Shown here piece by piece: positions 1 to 7,378 of a stretch of DNA of 31,385 nt. Positions within the stretch are counted from its first letter, which is position 1, and the number at the start of each line of letters is the position of its first letter. This DNA is from DAOPZJ01 sp964587625 (GTDB lineage: Bacteria; Bacillota; Clostridia; Oscillospirales; JAKOTC01): assembly GCA_964587625.1 (NCBI GenBank), contig CAZPLU010000030.1:1-31385 (forward strand). The letters run 5' to 3'. The notes under the pieces were generated by a model. That model was not told where the DNA came from. It did not search any database and saw only the letters and a program-made list of their open reading frames with translations. Both the position numbers and the translations under genes were made by a program.

Positions 1-613
1 CGACATTATTCGACATCGTCTCTTCGTTTTCGCGCTCCGCCGCTGCCTTCGCGTCTTGCTTTCCAGCGTCGTACATCGCCCAGAGTTGGTCAATATAAAG
101 CCCCGCCGCGGCATCGTCCTTTGTTTTTCGGGATAAGTCCACGCCGTTCAGACCGGCGTTGTACGCGTCGGTCAGGTTCTGTCTGCGCTGCTCTTTGTAA
201 TTGTCCGAAACATTGACCAAAAACCCTGCCAGCGCCTTTGATCCCGCCTCCCCCAACGCCGAAGCGGTTTGGGCTTGATTATTTGCACTCCCGCTCGCCG
301 TATTCGCAGCCGGAATGGCGGCGATGTTCAACACGTCCTCCTCCGGCCTATAGATCGGCTGCATTTCGGGCGGCTCGGGGACTCTCGGCTCGGGAATTGA
401 CGGCTCGACAATTTCCCGGGTGACGGTCGGCTCGGAGGATGTCAATCCGGGGGGCATTGTACCGGAAGACGTTGCGCCGAGAGACGTTGCGCCTTGATTC
501 ATCGGCTCATACGGATCCCATATGTTCGGCAGTTCCGGCGCGGTGTAGTTTTTCACCAAAAGCCCCTTTTCTTCCATTTCCCTCCATAGTTTTCTCAATT
601 GCTCAATACTCAT
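1..613 (-). CDS. Proline-rich hypothetical protein, C-terminus beyond window
   Basis: An open frame enters from the left edge and is open for 204 codons with no stop, so the protein is partial. I chose the ATG at 613 because AGGAGG (623-628) lies 9 nt before it. The in-frame ATG at 619 is only 3 nt from the SD and is less likely. Residues 1-22 look like an amphipathic helix rich in Lys, Arg and Glu. Residues 40-56 hold a short GATS repeat, encoded by a direct DNA repeat of GGCGCAACGTCT. Residues 61-92 are a linker of repeated PEP/EP units. Residues 105-204 are Ala, Gln, Asn and charged-residue rich and probably helical. There is no signal peptide or membrane segment. I do not recognise the family. 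It resembles the protein at 16770-17591 only in composition (charged helical N-terminus, then a Pro/Glu linker). The gene is real by codon pattern and SD; its function is unknown. Confidence 0.75.
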   Translation of the reverse strand, partial: MSIEQLRKLWREMEEKGLLVKNYTAPELPNIWDPYEPMNQGATSLGATSSGTMPPGLTSSEPTVTREIVEPSIPEPRVPEPPEMQPIYRPEEDVLNIAAIPAANTASGSANNQAQTASALGEAGSKALAGFLVNVSDNYKEQRRQNLTDAYNAGLNGVDLSRKTKDDAAAGLYIDQLWAMYDAGKQDAKAAAERENEETMSNNV

Positions 614-659
614 TTTCATTGACCTCCTGTAAATTGAAATCAGTACGCGACAGTGATGG

Positions 660-790
660 TGAAGCCGCTTGAAAAATCAAGGTGGAGAAGCCGCTTGAAA
701 ATCAAGATGGTAAAACCGCTTGAAAAATCAAGGTGGAGAAGCCGCTTGAAAAATCACACTGGTAAAACCGCTTGAAAACCAAGATGAGAA
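660..790. repeat. 26-bp tandem repeat array, five copies
   Basis: Five head-to-tail units begin with CCGCTTGAAAA at 665, 691, 716, 742 and 768, giving periods of 26, 25, 26 and 26 bp. Units 1 and 3 are identical. Units 2 and 4 share a different 3' end (TGGTAAAA), so there is a two-unit super-period of about 51 bp. Most units contain CTTGA-AAAA-TCAAG, a small inverted repeat. There are no unique spacers, so this is not CRISPR. It sits 45-175 bp upstream of the minus-strand start at 613, in what should be the 5' region of that gene. Confidence 0.9.
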
Positions 791-1159
791 TCAGCGGTCA
801 TCGGCTTCGCGATACACGCGCTTCCATCTAAAGCATAACATATTTAAAACTTATATTTCGACCCCACGAGGCATTTTGTTCTTTTGGTTGAAATTCCGCA
901 TAACGGCCGGATTTTTACTTCGCTCACTTTGTATCCTCACAATCCGAATCCGGTGCCGTTCATGCGCCGATCGTTCATTATGAATGATGCGTTCAACGCC
1001 GCAGAACCGCCATATGTGCTTTTCACGAAATCCGACCGCGTTCCGTTCAATTTTTTATCTAACTTCCCGATATTGAAAATATTAGAACTATGTATTACTA
1101 TTATTACAGCAAAAACCCGTGGTTTCCATCCCAATGCGTATAAGGCGGAATTAAAAAGT
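791..1159. other. Gene-poor stretch
   Basis: I see no convincing gene here. Two overlapping open frames on opposite strands (884-1198 plus, 937-1134 minus) lack ribosome binding sites and recognisable protein character. The one structured element is the imperfect palindrome ATCGTTCATTATGAATGAT near 969-987, flanked by further TTCA/TGAA words. No promoter for the minus-strand gene at 613 could be assigned with confidence. Confidence 0.5.
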
Positions 1160-1188
1160 TTGACAAAACACCGACAATCGTTTAAAAT
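1160..1188 (+). promoter_or_regulatory. Sigma-70/sigma-A promoter for the 1240 gene
   Basis: TTGACA (1160-1165), a 17-bp spacer, then TAAAAT (1183-1188). This is a perfect -35 and a 5/6 -10 at ideal spacing. The predicted start near 1195 leaves a leader of about 45 nt containing AAAGGAGG (about 1220-1227). Confidence 0.8.
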
Positions 1189-1239
1189 AACTACTTAATT
1201 TCATCTTTCCAAAATCGTTCAAAGGAGGCGTACATCATT

Positions 1240-2685
1240 ATGGCATACAACCCCAGGCCCGACCGCACCGAGGAAGATAAAAAAACCGTGTATTTTTCCG
1301 ACAACACCAATGTACTGGAACAATCGGTCTATGAATATCAACTTCAGGAGCGCGAGAAACCGAATCTTTACCGCAATCTGTTCGATTACGAAAGCGTGCC
1401 GAAAATCGCGTTTAACCACCGCGTTGTGCCGATGAAAACGCCGAAAGAGCTGTGGATTACCGACACCACCTTCCGCGACGGGCAGCAATCCACCTCGCCG
1501 TTCACGGTCAAGCAGATCGTCGACCTGTATCAGATGATGCACCGTCTCGGCGGTAAAAAGGGCTTGATTCGGCAGAGTGAGTTTTTTGTCTATACCCAAA
1601 AAGACCGAGAAGCGGTCGACAAATGCCTGTCCCTCGGTTATCAATTCCCCGAGGTCACCAGCTGGATCCGCGCCAGTGAAAACGATTTCAAACTGGTGAA
1701 AGAAATCGGTATCAAAGAGACGGGCATCTTGGTCAGCTGCTCTGATTACCACATCTACAACAAGATGGGTCTGACACGCAAACAGGCGCTCGACAAATAT
1801 TTAGGCGTGGTCAAATCGGTGCTGGGTTACGGCATCCGCCCGCGCTGCCATTTCGAGGATATCACACGCGCCGATTTTTACGGATTCGTCGTGCCGCTTG
1901 CAAGAGCGCTACACGATCTCTCGCTCGAAAGCGGCATCCCGATCAAAGTCCGCGCCTGCGATACCATGGGCTACGGCGTCTCCTTCCCGGGCGTTGCGCT
2001 GCCCCGAAGCGTACCCGGCATTGTCTACGGTTTGATGCATTATGCCCAAATCCCGAGCGGCATGCTCGAATGGCACGGACACAACGATTTTTATAAAGTT
2101 GTCACCAACTCTACGACCGCTTGGCTTTACGGCAGCAGCAGCGTCAACTGCGCGTTGCTGGGCATCGGCGAGCGCACGGGCAACTGTCCGCTTGAGGCGA
2201 TGGTTGTCGAATATTGTTCTCTGCACGGTACCAATGACGGTATGAACCTGCCTGTGATCACCGAAATCGCCCGTTACTTCGAGGATGAAATCGGTTATGA
2301 AATTCCGCCGCGCACCCCGTTTGTCGGCCGCAGCTTCAATGTCACCCGCGCAGGTATCCATGCCGACGGCCTGCTCAAGGATGAGGAGATTTATAACATT
2401 TTTAACACCCAAAAGCTGCTGCACCGCCCGCCGACGGTCTCGGTCGATTCCCACAGCGGTCTCGCCGGCATCGCGCTTTGGATGAACCGCTTTTTCCGTC
2501 TTGAGGAAGGCAAGTGCGTCGATAAAAAGAGCGATTTGGTCGCCAAGGTCAAGGAACAGGTCGACCTCGAATATGCCGAAGGCCGCAATACCGTGATGGG
2601 TGACGGCGAATTGGAACGAATCATCAAACGCATCGACCCCGCGGCTTATAAAGAACTCACCCGCGCCCATCTGAAAGACAAGTAA
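1240..2685 (+). CDS. Re-citrate synthase / isopropylmalate synthase-like (HMGL family)
   Basis: A 481-residue member of the DRE-TIM metallolyase (HMGL-like) family, which condenses acetyl-CoA with a 2-oxo acid. The family metal and catalytic signature is seen as DTTFRDGQQS (residues about 74-83), followed by the HGHND metal site and the GIGERTGN loop. The protein has about 70 residues before the TIM barrel, and the barrel is followed by TRAGIHADGLLKDEE, typical of IPMS/homocitrate-type enzymes. It lacks the long C-terminal LeuA regulatory domain. From memory, the extended N-terminus and the motifs SFFVYT-type/EVTSWIRA/CSDYHI match the Re-citrate synthase group described in Clostridium kluyveri better than leucine-pathway LeuA, and no leu genes are nearby. 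That would place it at the entry to an anaerobic partial TCA cycle making glutamate. It has its own promoter and terminator, so it is monocistronic. Substrate is inferred; the family is clear. Confidence 0.75.
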   Translation: MAYNPRPDRTEEDKKTVYFSDNTNVLEQSVYEYQLQEREKPNLYRNLFDYESVPKIAFNHRVVPMKTPKELWITDTTFRDGQQSTSPFTVKQIVDLYQMMHRLGGKKGLIRQSEFFVYTQKDREAVDKCLSLGYQFPEVTSWIRASENDFKLVKEIGIKETGILVSCSDYHIYNKMGLTRKQALDKYLGVVKSVLGYGIRPRCHFEDITRADFYGFVVPLARALHDLSLESGIPIKVRACDTMGYGVSFPGVALPRSVPGIVYGLMHYAQIPSGMLEWHGHNDFYKVVTNSTTAWLYGSSSVNCALLGIGERTGNCPLEAMVVEYCSLHGTNDGMNLPVITEIARYFEDEIGYEIPPRTPFVGRSFNVTRAGIHADGLLKDEEIYNIFNTQKLLHRPPTVSVDSHSGLAGIALWMNRFFRLEEGKCVDKKSDLVAKVKEQVDLEYAEGRNTVMGDGELERIIKRIDPAAYKELTRAHLKDK

Positions 2686-2690
2686 ACTAA

Positions 2691-2724
2691 AAAAAACGCC
2701 GTTTTTATGCGGCGTTTTCTTTTT
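2691..2724. terminator. Bidirectional intrinsic terminator
   Basis: The stem AACGCCG / CGGCGTT is flanked by A-rich sequence on the left and T-rich sequence on the right, so it can terminate transcription from both directions. It lies between the convergent genes ending at 2685 and 2773 and probably serves both. Confidence 0.85.
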
Positions 2725-2772
2725 AGTGTGGGGCTCGTTGGTAAAAGACCTCTGATCAAATTGCAACACATT

Positions 2773-3984
2773 CTAAATACCGCTCCGAAAATACGACCCG
2801 ACCGTCTCCTGTGCAAAGCGGATCCCATCGGCGCTTTGGCAGAAATGCACCGAAAATTTCCCTCGCTGCTCCGGAAATTGTTTTAAATATTCCTGTGTGA
2901 CCGATTGATTAATGGTCTCACGAAACGAGGGATCTGATAACGCCATACAGCTACCTCTGAATCCGAAGCCGGAAAATCGGCCGCCGTAAATGCCGTCGGT
3001 CTTGCGCATGATGTGAAACAGCGCAATCAACTCAGCGCAGCCGGTTTCATAGTTTTTGATTGAGCTGAGACAGCTGTCAAAACAACACTGTCCGAATTGA
3101 GCCAAATCACCGTTTTTCCAGGCCGCAATCCCCTGTTCTACCCGCGCAAACTCCGTGTAAAAATGCTCTGCCCGCTTGCGCCAATTTATCGGCAGCTTGC
3201 CTTTATGCCGCTCAAAATCCGCATATGGGACGTCACGCAGCCGGGCATCGAAAAATTTTTCGTATTCCCGACCGCTGTAGGCAAGCAACGCATAGGCCGC
3301 GGCCTTGCACTCATCGACCCGCATATTGTATGCGGAACCCACCAAGGTCCGCTCGAGGCCGCTGAAAAAGATTGCGACCTCAAATTCCGGCATGTTCGGA
3401 TTTCGGGGGATCAGCGCGTGACTGCCGTCTTGGACATCCAAACACAGCAAACGATCTTTTTTTCCGTACACCTCGCAATAGGGATCGAATTTTCCGCTGG
3501 AAATACCGACATATTTGTTTTCGGCATTTTGTGTGAAGTCGACAAGTTCTTCGGGCTTCAATGCGATCCCGTTCACATGACCGAGCGCGATCAAGAATGC
3601 GATGATCACCGCCGAAGAGGAGGAGAGCCCGCCGATGGGCAGGTCTCCCGCTATTAAACCGGTAATTCCGTTTTTAATTTTATATTTTTCCCCGAGAATC
3701 AAAGCCGCGCCGCGCAAGTGATCGGCCCAATCGTTTTGCCGTTCTTTTGGGATTTTACAGACATGGAAACGAACCCGTTTTTCGAAATTGAGCGAACACA
3801 ATTCGATTTCACCGTTTGTTTCCCGCCTATAAGCGATGTAAACGCCTTTATTCAAAGAAAAACCCGTGATTTTTCCGGACTGGTGATCCGAGTGGGCGCC
3901 TATGGGGCTGACGCGATACGGACAAAAGGCAACTGCTTGGGGTTCTTGTAAATAAATGCGGTTGAATTCTTCTGCGCATTTCAC
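2773..3984 (-). CDS. GHMP sugar kinase, galactokinase/galacturonokinase-like
   Basis: A 403-residue GHMP-superfamily kinase expected to phosphorylate a hexose or uronic acid at C1 with ATP. Motif 1 is PYRVSPIGAHSDHQ (22-35), the galactokinase signature position. Motif 2, the ATP-binding loop, is GGLSSSSA (118-125). Motif 3 is SGFGFRGSC near residue 340. The galactokinase consensus for motif 1 is GRVNLIGEHTDY. The RVSPIGAH-DHQ form seen here is closer to what I recall of plant galacturonokinase, so the substrate may be galacturonate or another acidic sugar. The start is GTG at 3984 with AGGGCGG 7 nt upstream. It begins 5 nt after the ATP-grasp gene stops and is the last gene of the glycan operon, consistent with salvaging a sugar-1-phosphate for nucleotide-sugar synthesis. 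Confidence 0.8.
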   Translation of the reverse strand: MKCAEEFNRIYLQEPQAVAFCPYRVSPIGAHSDHQSGKITGFSLNKGVYIAYRRETNGEIELCSLNFEKRVRFHVCKIPKERQNDWADHLRGAALILGEKYKIKNGITGLIAGDLPIGGLSSSSAVIIAFLIALGHVNGIALKPEELVDFTQNAENKYVGISSGKFDPYCEVYGKKDRLLCLDVQDGSHALIPRNPNMPEFEVAIFFSGLERTLVGSAYNMRVDECKAAAYALLAYSGREYEKFFDARLRDVPYADFERHKGKLPINWRKRAEHFYTEFARVEQGIAAWKNGDLAQFGQCCFDSCLSSIKNYETGCAELIALFHIMRKTDGIYGGRFSGFGFRGSCMALSDPSFRETINQSVTQEYLKQFPEQRGKFSVHFCQSADGIRFAQETVGSYFRSGI

Positions 3985-3988
3985 TTTT

Positions 3989-4870
3989 TTACCGCCCTTT
4001 CTGCCTTCGATTCGGTAAAGTCAGCCAACTCCCGATCAACCGGTCCCAATCCTCGTTTTCAAATCTTTTAATCCCCGAATCGGGATAAAACGTCATTTCC
4101 CCCATATACAACTTGCCTTGGACTTCATAAAAATCCAGTCGGATAAACGGGAATCCCTCGGCCAAAATTTTACCGACGCGAACCATTTCGTCCAAAGCCG
4201 CCGGGCGTTCGACCGGCCCTCCCCGCTGCGTATGAATTTTTCGAAACGGCAGGGAGTTCCATTGCATATCATAATAATTTAACAACAATCCGCCGTCTCC
4301 GAATCTGTTCCGGCACACACATACCATGCGGGGCATTCCGTTGAAGCAATATAATTTGAAATCCGCCACCGCGTTCCCGTCGTTGTCGGTCAAAAGTTCT
4401 TCCGCCAAAATGCGCGGCCGGATGTTCCGGTATTCCGGTTCGCGCCCCTGGTGGTAAAAATTGCGCCGCATCCAGCGGTCGGCCTCTTTTTTTAACAATG
4501 CCCGGTCGAGTTTTGACCGATCCGTGCAAATCACGACATTGCCGGACACGTGATTGGGCTTTAATACGAACCGCTCCGGCAGTTCGTCAAACGGGATGTC
4601 CTCGAAACGATCCCAAACCCCAAGTGTTTTTACGAGATATTCGGAGCCGATCCGATCCGCGATGTGTTGTTTGGCAAGGACTTTGTCAACCAGCGCACCC
4701 CGTTCGGCGTTTCCGTGATGAATTTTCATCCAGCAGAGTTTATCGTTGAATGTCTCCGGATTTTTGAGATTGCACTTTTTCCCCATATGATATCGATAAT
4801 CAATTTTAACCCATAATTTCATCGGCAAAAGCCGCATCACGGTTTGTTTCAAAAAAGTCGCCGTTTTCAA
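3989..4870 (-). CDS. TupA-like ATP-grasp protein, polysaccharide biosynthesis
   Basis: A 293-residue protein resembling the TupA-like ATP-grasp family, named for a teichuronopeptide biosynthesis protein. These are thought to form amide or similar bonds on cell-surface polymers. Visible family features are the N-terminal YRYHMGKKCNLKNPETFNDK segment, the ERFVLKPNHVSGN lysine/nucleotide region near residue 105, the LAEELL and DFKLYCFNG strands, and the C-terminal IRLDFYEVQGKLYMGEMTFY stretch with acidic metal ligands. Start is TTG at 4870 with GGAG 8 nt upstream; no better ATG lies near. It sits 26 nt after the upstream glycosyltransferase. It probably modifies the glycan built by the neighbouring enzymes, though the substrate cannot be read from sequence. 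Confidence 0.78.
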   Translation of the reverse strand: MKTATFLKQTVMRLLPMKLWVKIDYRYHMGKKCNLKNPETFNDKLCWMKIHHGNAERGALVDKVLAKQHIADRIGSEYLVKTLGVWDRFEDIPFDELPERFVLKPNHVSGNVVICTDRSKLDRALLKKEADRWMRRNFYHQGREPEYRNIRPRILAEELLTDNDGNAVADFKLYCFNGMPRMVCVCRNRFGDGGLLLNYYDMQWNSLPFRKIHTQRGGPVERPAALDEMVRVGKILAEGFPFIRLDFYEVQGKLYMGEMTFYPDSGIKRFENEDWDRLIGSWLTLPNRRQKGR

Positions 4871-4896
4871 ACGTCTTCACTCCCGTTCAATGGTGG

Positions 4897-5949
4897 TCAG
4901 CCGCCAAGCACTTCGCTCCATTTTTTAATAATCCTCTCTGCGCGAAACTGCTCACAGTCCGTTGCTCCCTGTTCGCCCATCCTCTCTCTCAGGTCGCCGT
5001 CACCGAGCGCTTTAATCATGGCTTTTGCCATGGCGTCGATATTGCCGACCGGTACCATGAGACCGTTTTCACCGTCTTTGATGAATTCGTTCGAGCCCGC
5101 GCAGTCGGTTGATACCACCGGCAGACCCATCATCATGGCCTCTAACATCGCGTTGGAAAATCCCTCGTAATCCGACGAGAGCACGAACAGCTCGGCATCG
5201 GCAATGCACGCGTGGATGTTCGGCATGTTCCCGGGCAAAAAGATGAACTCCTCCAAACCCAGCGATTGGATCTGTTTTTCAAGCGCCTCCCGCAAGTACC
5301 CTTCGCCGTAAATGACCAGCCGACGGTCGGGAAAACGCTCATGCACCTGCGCGAAGGCCTCGATCAGCGCCTTGTGGTTTTTTTGCGGCATCAACCGTCC
5401 GGCGGTCACAATCTTTTTTTGCTTTTCGGAGGAGACCGGCACGGCGGCACGGATCGGATTGGGGATCACAACGCCCTTTTGCGCGATCCGCCCTTTAAAG
5501 CAGCGCATCGCGTATTTTGTTTGAAACACAATGCGGTCCGCTTTGGGATACAGCAGCTTGACGCCGACTCTGACGGCTATCCCCCTTCCGTCCCGGGCGG
5601 GGTCGTTTCGTTCCGAGATGATGATTTTTTGCTTCAGCCCCCGGGCCGCGAGCAGCACGAGGATGTTGATCCGAGCCACGAACGAGAGCACAACATCGGG
5701 CTTTTCACGGCGGATCAGCGCTCTGATTTCACGCAACCAAAACGGAATCCGCAAAACACGGTTGTCGATGTTGCCGGAAAGGTCTATCAATCGGACCGAG
5801 GGATTCAAGGGATATCCGCATCGGTTTTTCAACAGCATCACGATGCCGACGTCCCACCCTTTGGATGCATAACGGTCAGATATAATGGAGATCACCCGCT
5901 CTGCGCCGCCCCGTTCCATGCTGCCCAAAAAAATCAAAATTTTTTTCAA
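4897..5949 (-). CDS. GT4-family glycosyltransferase
   Basis: A 350-residue retaining glycosyltransferase of the GT-B fold. The N-terminal acceptor half opens with GSMERGGAERV, the glycine-rich loop typical of GT4. The donor half has VTAGRLMPQKNH (around 190) and YEGFSNAMLEAMMMGLPVV (around 280), which contains the E-x7-E nucleotide-sugar motif. The start is TTG at 5949, with AGGGAG 7 nt upstream inside the end of the preceding gene, so translation is probably coupled. The gap to the upstream stop is 1 nt. It acts on the cytoplasmic face to extend a lipid-linked surface glycan; donor and acceptor sugars are unknown. Confidence 0.88.
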   Translation of the reverse strand: MKKILIFLGSMERGGAERVISIISDRYASKGWDVGIVMLLKNRCGYPLNPSVRLIDLSGNIDNRVLRIPFWLREIRALIRREKPDVVLSFVARINILVLLAARGLKQKIIISERNDPARDGRGIAVRVGVKLLYPKADRIVFQTKYAMRCFKGRIAQKGVVIPNPIRAAVPVSSEKQKKIVTAGRLMPQKNHKALIEAFAQVHERFPDRRLVIYGEGYLREALEKQIQSLGLEEFIFLPGNMPNIHACIADAELFVLSSDYEGFSNAMLEAMMMGLPVVSTDCAGSNEFIKDGENGLMVPVGNIDAMAKAMIKALGDGDLRERMGEQGATDCEQFRAERIIKKWSEVLGG

Positions 5950-5950
5950 T

Positions 5951-7162
5951 TCAACACTCCCTGCCGGCTGTCATTAATTCATTTTTTTCTTTTTTTACCC
6001 CGGCGCCATAAAGCTCCCGCATCCGTTCCGCGACCGCTTCGGACGAAAATCCCCCGACCCGCGCGGCGTTGAATGCGCCGAAATCCCGACGCAGCGCGGC
6101 ATCGTCCATCAGTTCTTTCAACCCTTTTGCGAATCCGGATACATCCCGGGGAGCGTACAAAAAACCGCCCTTTCGGCTGACAATCAAATCCCTGTTGCCC
6201 CGGATATCGGAACACAACGCCGGCAGTCCGGCTGCCATCGCCTCCATCAGCGACAAGGGCAGCCCCTCTTGGAATGAGGATAAACACAACACATCGGCGC
6301 AGTGATAGAGGGCGGAAACATCACTGCGGTAACCCAAAAAATACACCCGTTCGGCAATGCCGAGTCGCTCGGCCAGCCGCCGCAGTTTTTGTTCTTCTCG
6401 ACCGAATCCCGCCAATATGTAGTGAATTGTGCTTGTCCGGGCGATCGCCTTTAATATGGTTTTTTGGTTCTTTCTCGCAGACAATTCGCCCACGGTGATT
6501 GCCGTAAACGCATCATGGCGTATGCAGAGCTTGTCCCGCAACGCTTCTCTGCTGACCGTCTCCGCTTGAAAGCGCGGCAGATCGACGCCGACTCCCTGTA
6601 CATAGACGGTATTCACGGCATACAGACGCCTTTTTGCAAATGTAAAATCCTCTTGGTTGATGGTGATCAAAAGATCGGTAAAACGCGAACAATACCGCTC
6701 GATGGGATAATAGACAAGCCAATTCAAAAGTGGCGCGCCCTTGTAAAAATGAAAGCCGTGCGCCGTGTAGATCATTTTTGCGCCGGCCGGCTTTCCGGCT
6801 TTTCGGGCACACAGCCGCGCCAAAACACCGCCGATCGGCGAATGGCAATGGACGATCCGGTATTGATTTTCCCGATAAATTTTTTGGAACATCCGTACCG
6901 AAGCGGCGATCTTTTTTAACGCGAGGATGTTTCTCGGGATGGGTATGTCGAATACTTGAATCCTGCGTTCTTGCAACTCCGCTTTGAATTCATCGACGCG
7001 TGCCCGGTCGGTGATGTTGCCGATCCGGAAATTAGCGGCCACATGGATCTCATACCCCAAGGATTGCAATATTTCGATGTTCCCCATGTTGAACAGATCG
7101 ATCATGGAGGCGACGGAAGCCGTCATCAGCGCTTTGGGTTTACCTTCAACGGCCGGCTTCAT
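5951..7162 (-). CDS. GT4-family glycosyltransferase, EpsD/CapM-like
   Basis: The first gene of the glycan operon, about 403 residues, GT-B fold. The N-terminus TASVASMIDLFNMGNIEIL and the YTAHGFHFYKGAPLLNW stretch are characteristic of the EpsD/CapM-type GT4 enzymes that act early in exopolysaccharide or capsule assembly. The donor half contains VGELSARKNQ and FQEGLPLSLMEAMAAGLPA with the E-x7-E motif. A GTG at 7171 is in frame but lies inside the SD (AAAGGGGTGA). I therefore place the start at the ATG at 7162, 8 nt after the SD. It is followed within 1 nt by the second glycosyltransferase. Confidence 0.88.
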   Translation of the reverse strand: MKPAVEGKPKALMTASVASMIDLFNMGNIEILQSLGYEIHVAANFRIGNITDRARVDEFKAELQERRIQVFDIPIPRNILALKKIAASVRMFQKIYRENQYRIVHCHSPIGGVLARLCARKAGKPAGAKMIYTAHGFHFYKGAPLLNWLVYYPIERYCSRFTDLLITINQEDFTFAKRRLYAVNTVYVQGVGVDLPRFQAETVSREALRDKLCIRHDAFTAITVGELSARKNQKTILKAIARTSTIHYILAGFGREEQKLRRLAERLGIAERVYFLGYRSDVSALYHCADVLCLSSFQEGLPLSLMEAMAAGLPALCSDIRGNRDLIVSRKGGFLYAPRDVSGFAKGLKELMDDAALRRDFGAFNAARVGGFSSEAVAERMRELYGAGVKKEKNELMTAGREC

Positions 7163-7267
7163 AAACGTCACCCCTTTTCAAAGCCGTTCTTTTTACCGCA
7201 GAGTATCAAAACAGGATGTTCTTTTTATAGGAACGCAAGCTCCGGCGCCGTGTAGATTCTAAACGGA

Positions 7268-7298
7268 ATTATACGCTTTATCGACTGATATGTCTATA
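7268..7298 (-). promoter_or_regulatory. Probable promoter of the glycan operon
   Basis: The -10 is a perfect TATAAT (7268-7273, read on the minus strand). The -35 is weaker: TAGACA at 19 bp or GACATA at 17 bp. Predicted transcription starts near 7261, giving a leader of about 100 nt with no recognised riboswitch. Further upstream a perfect inverted repeat GAAAGGAA-AGG-TTCCTTTC lies near 7344-7363. It has no T-run and is of unknown role. Confidence 0.5.
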
Positions 7299-7378
7299 TT
7301 TTTCGATGTAAAATTTAAATTTTTTATCGATTGGCAAGGCAACCGAAAGGAAAGGTTCCTTTCACCGTGTGGCGGGAG

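Noticed and set aside
660..790. CRISPR array
   Set aside because: The repeats are directly adjacent with no unique spacers, and no cas genes are nearby.
884..1198. Protein-coding gene on the plus strand
   Set aside because: No SD or promoter, overlaps another open frame on the minus strand, composition not protein-like, and it runs across the promoter of the 1240 gene.
1909..2769. Long minus-strand frame opposite the synthase
   Set aside because: It is the antisense shadow of a well-supported plus-strand gene and crosses the terminator; no SD.
7330..7378. Terminator of msrAB from the GAAAGGAA/TTCCTTTC repeat
   Set aside because: The hairpin is perfect but has no T-run on the minus strand, so I do not call it a terminator.
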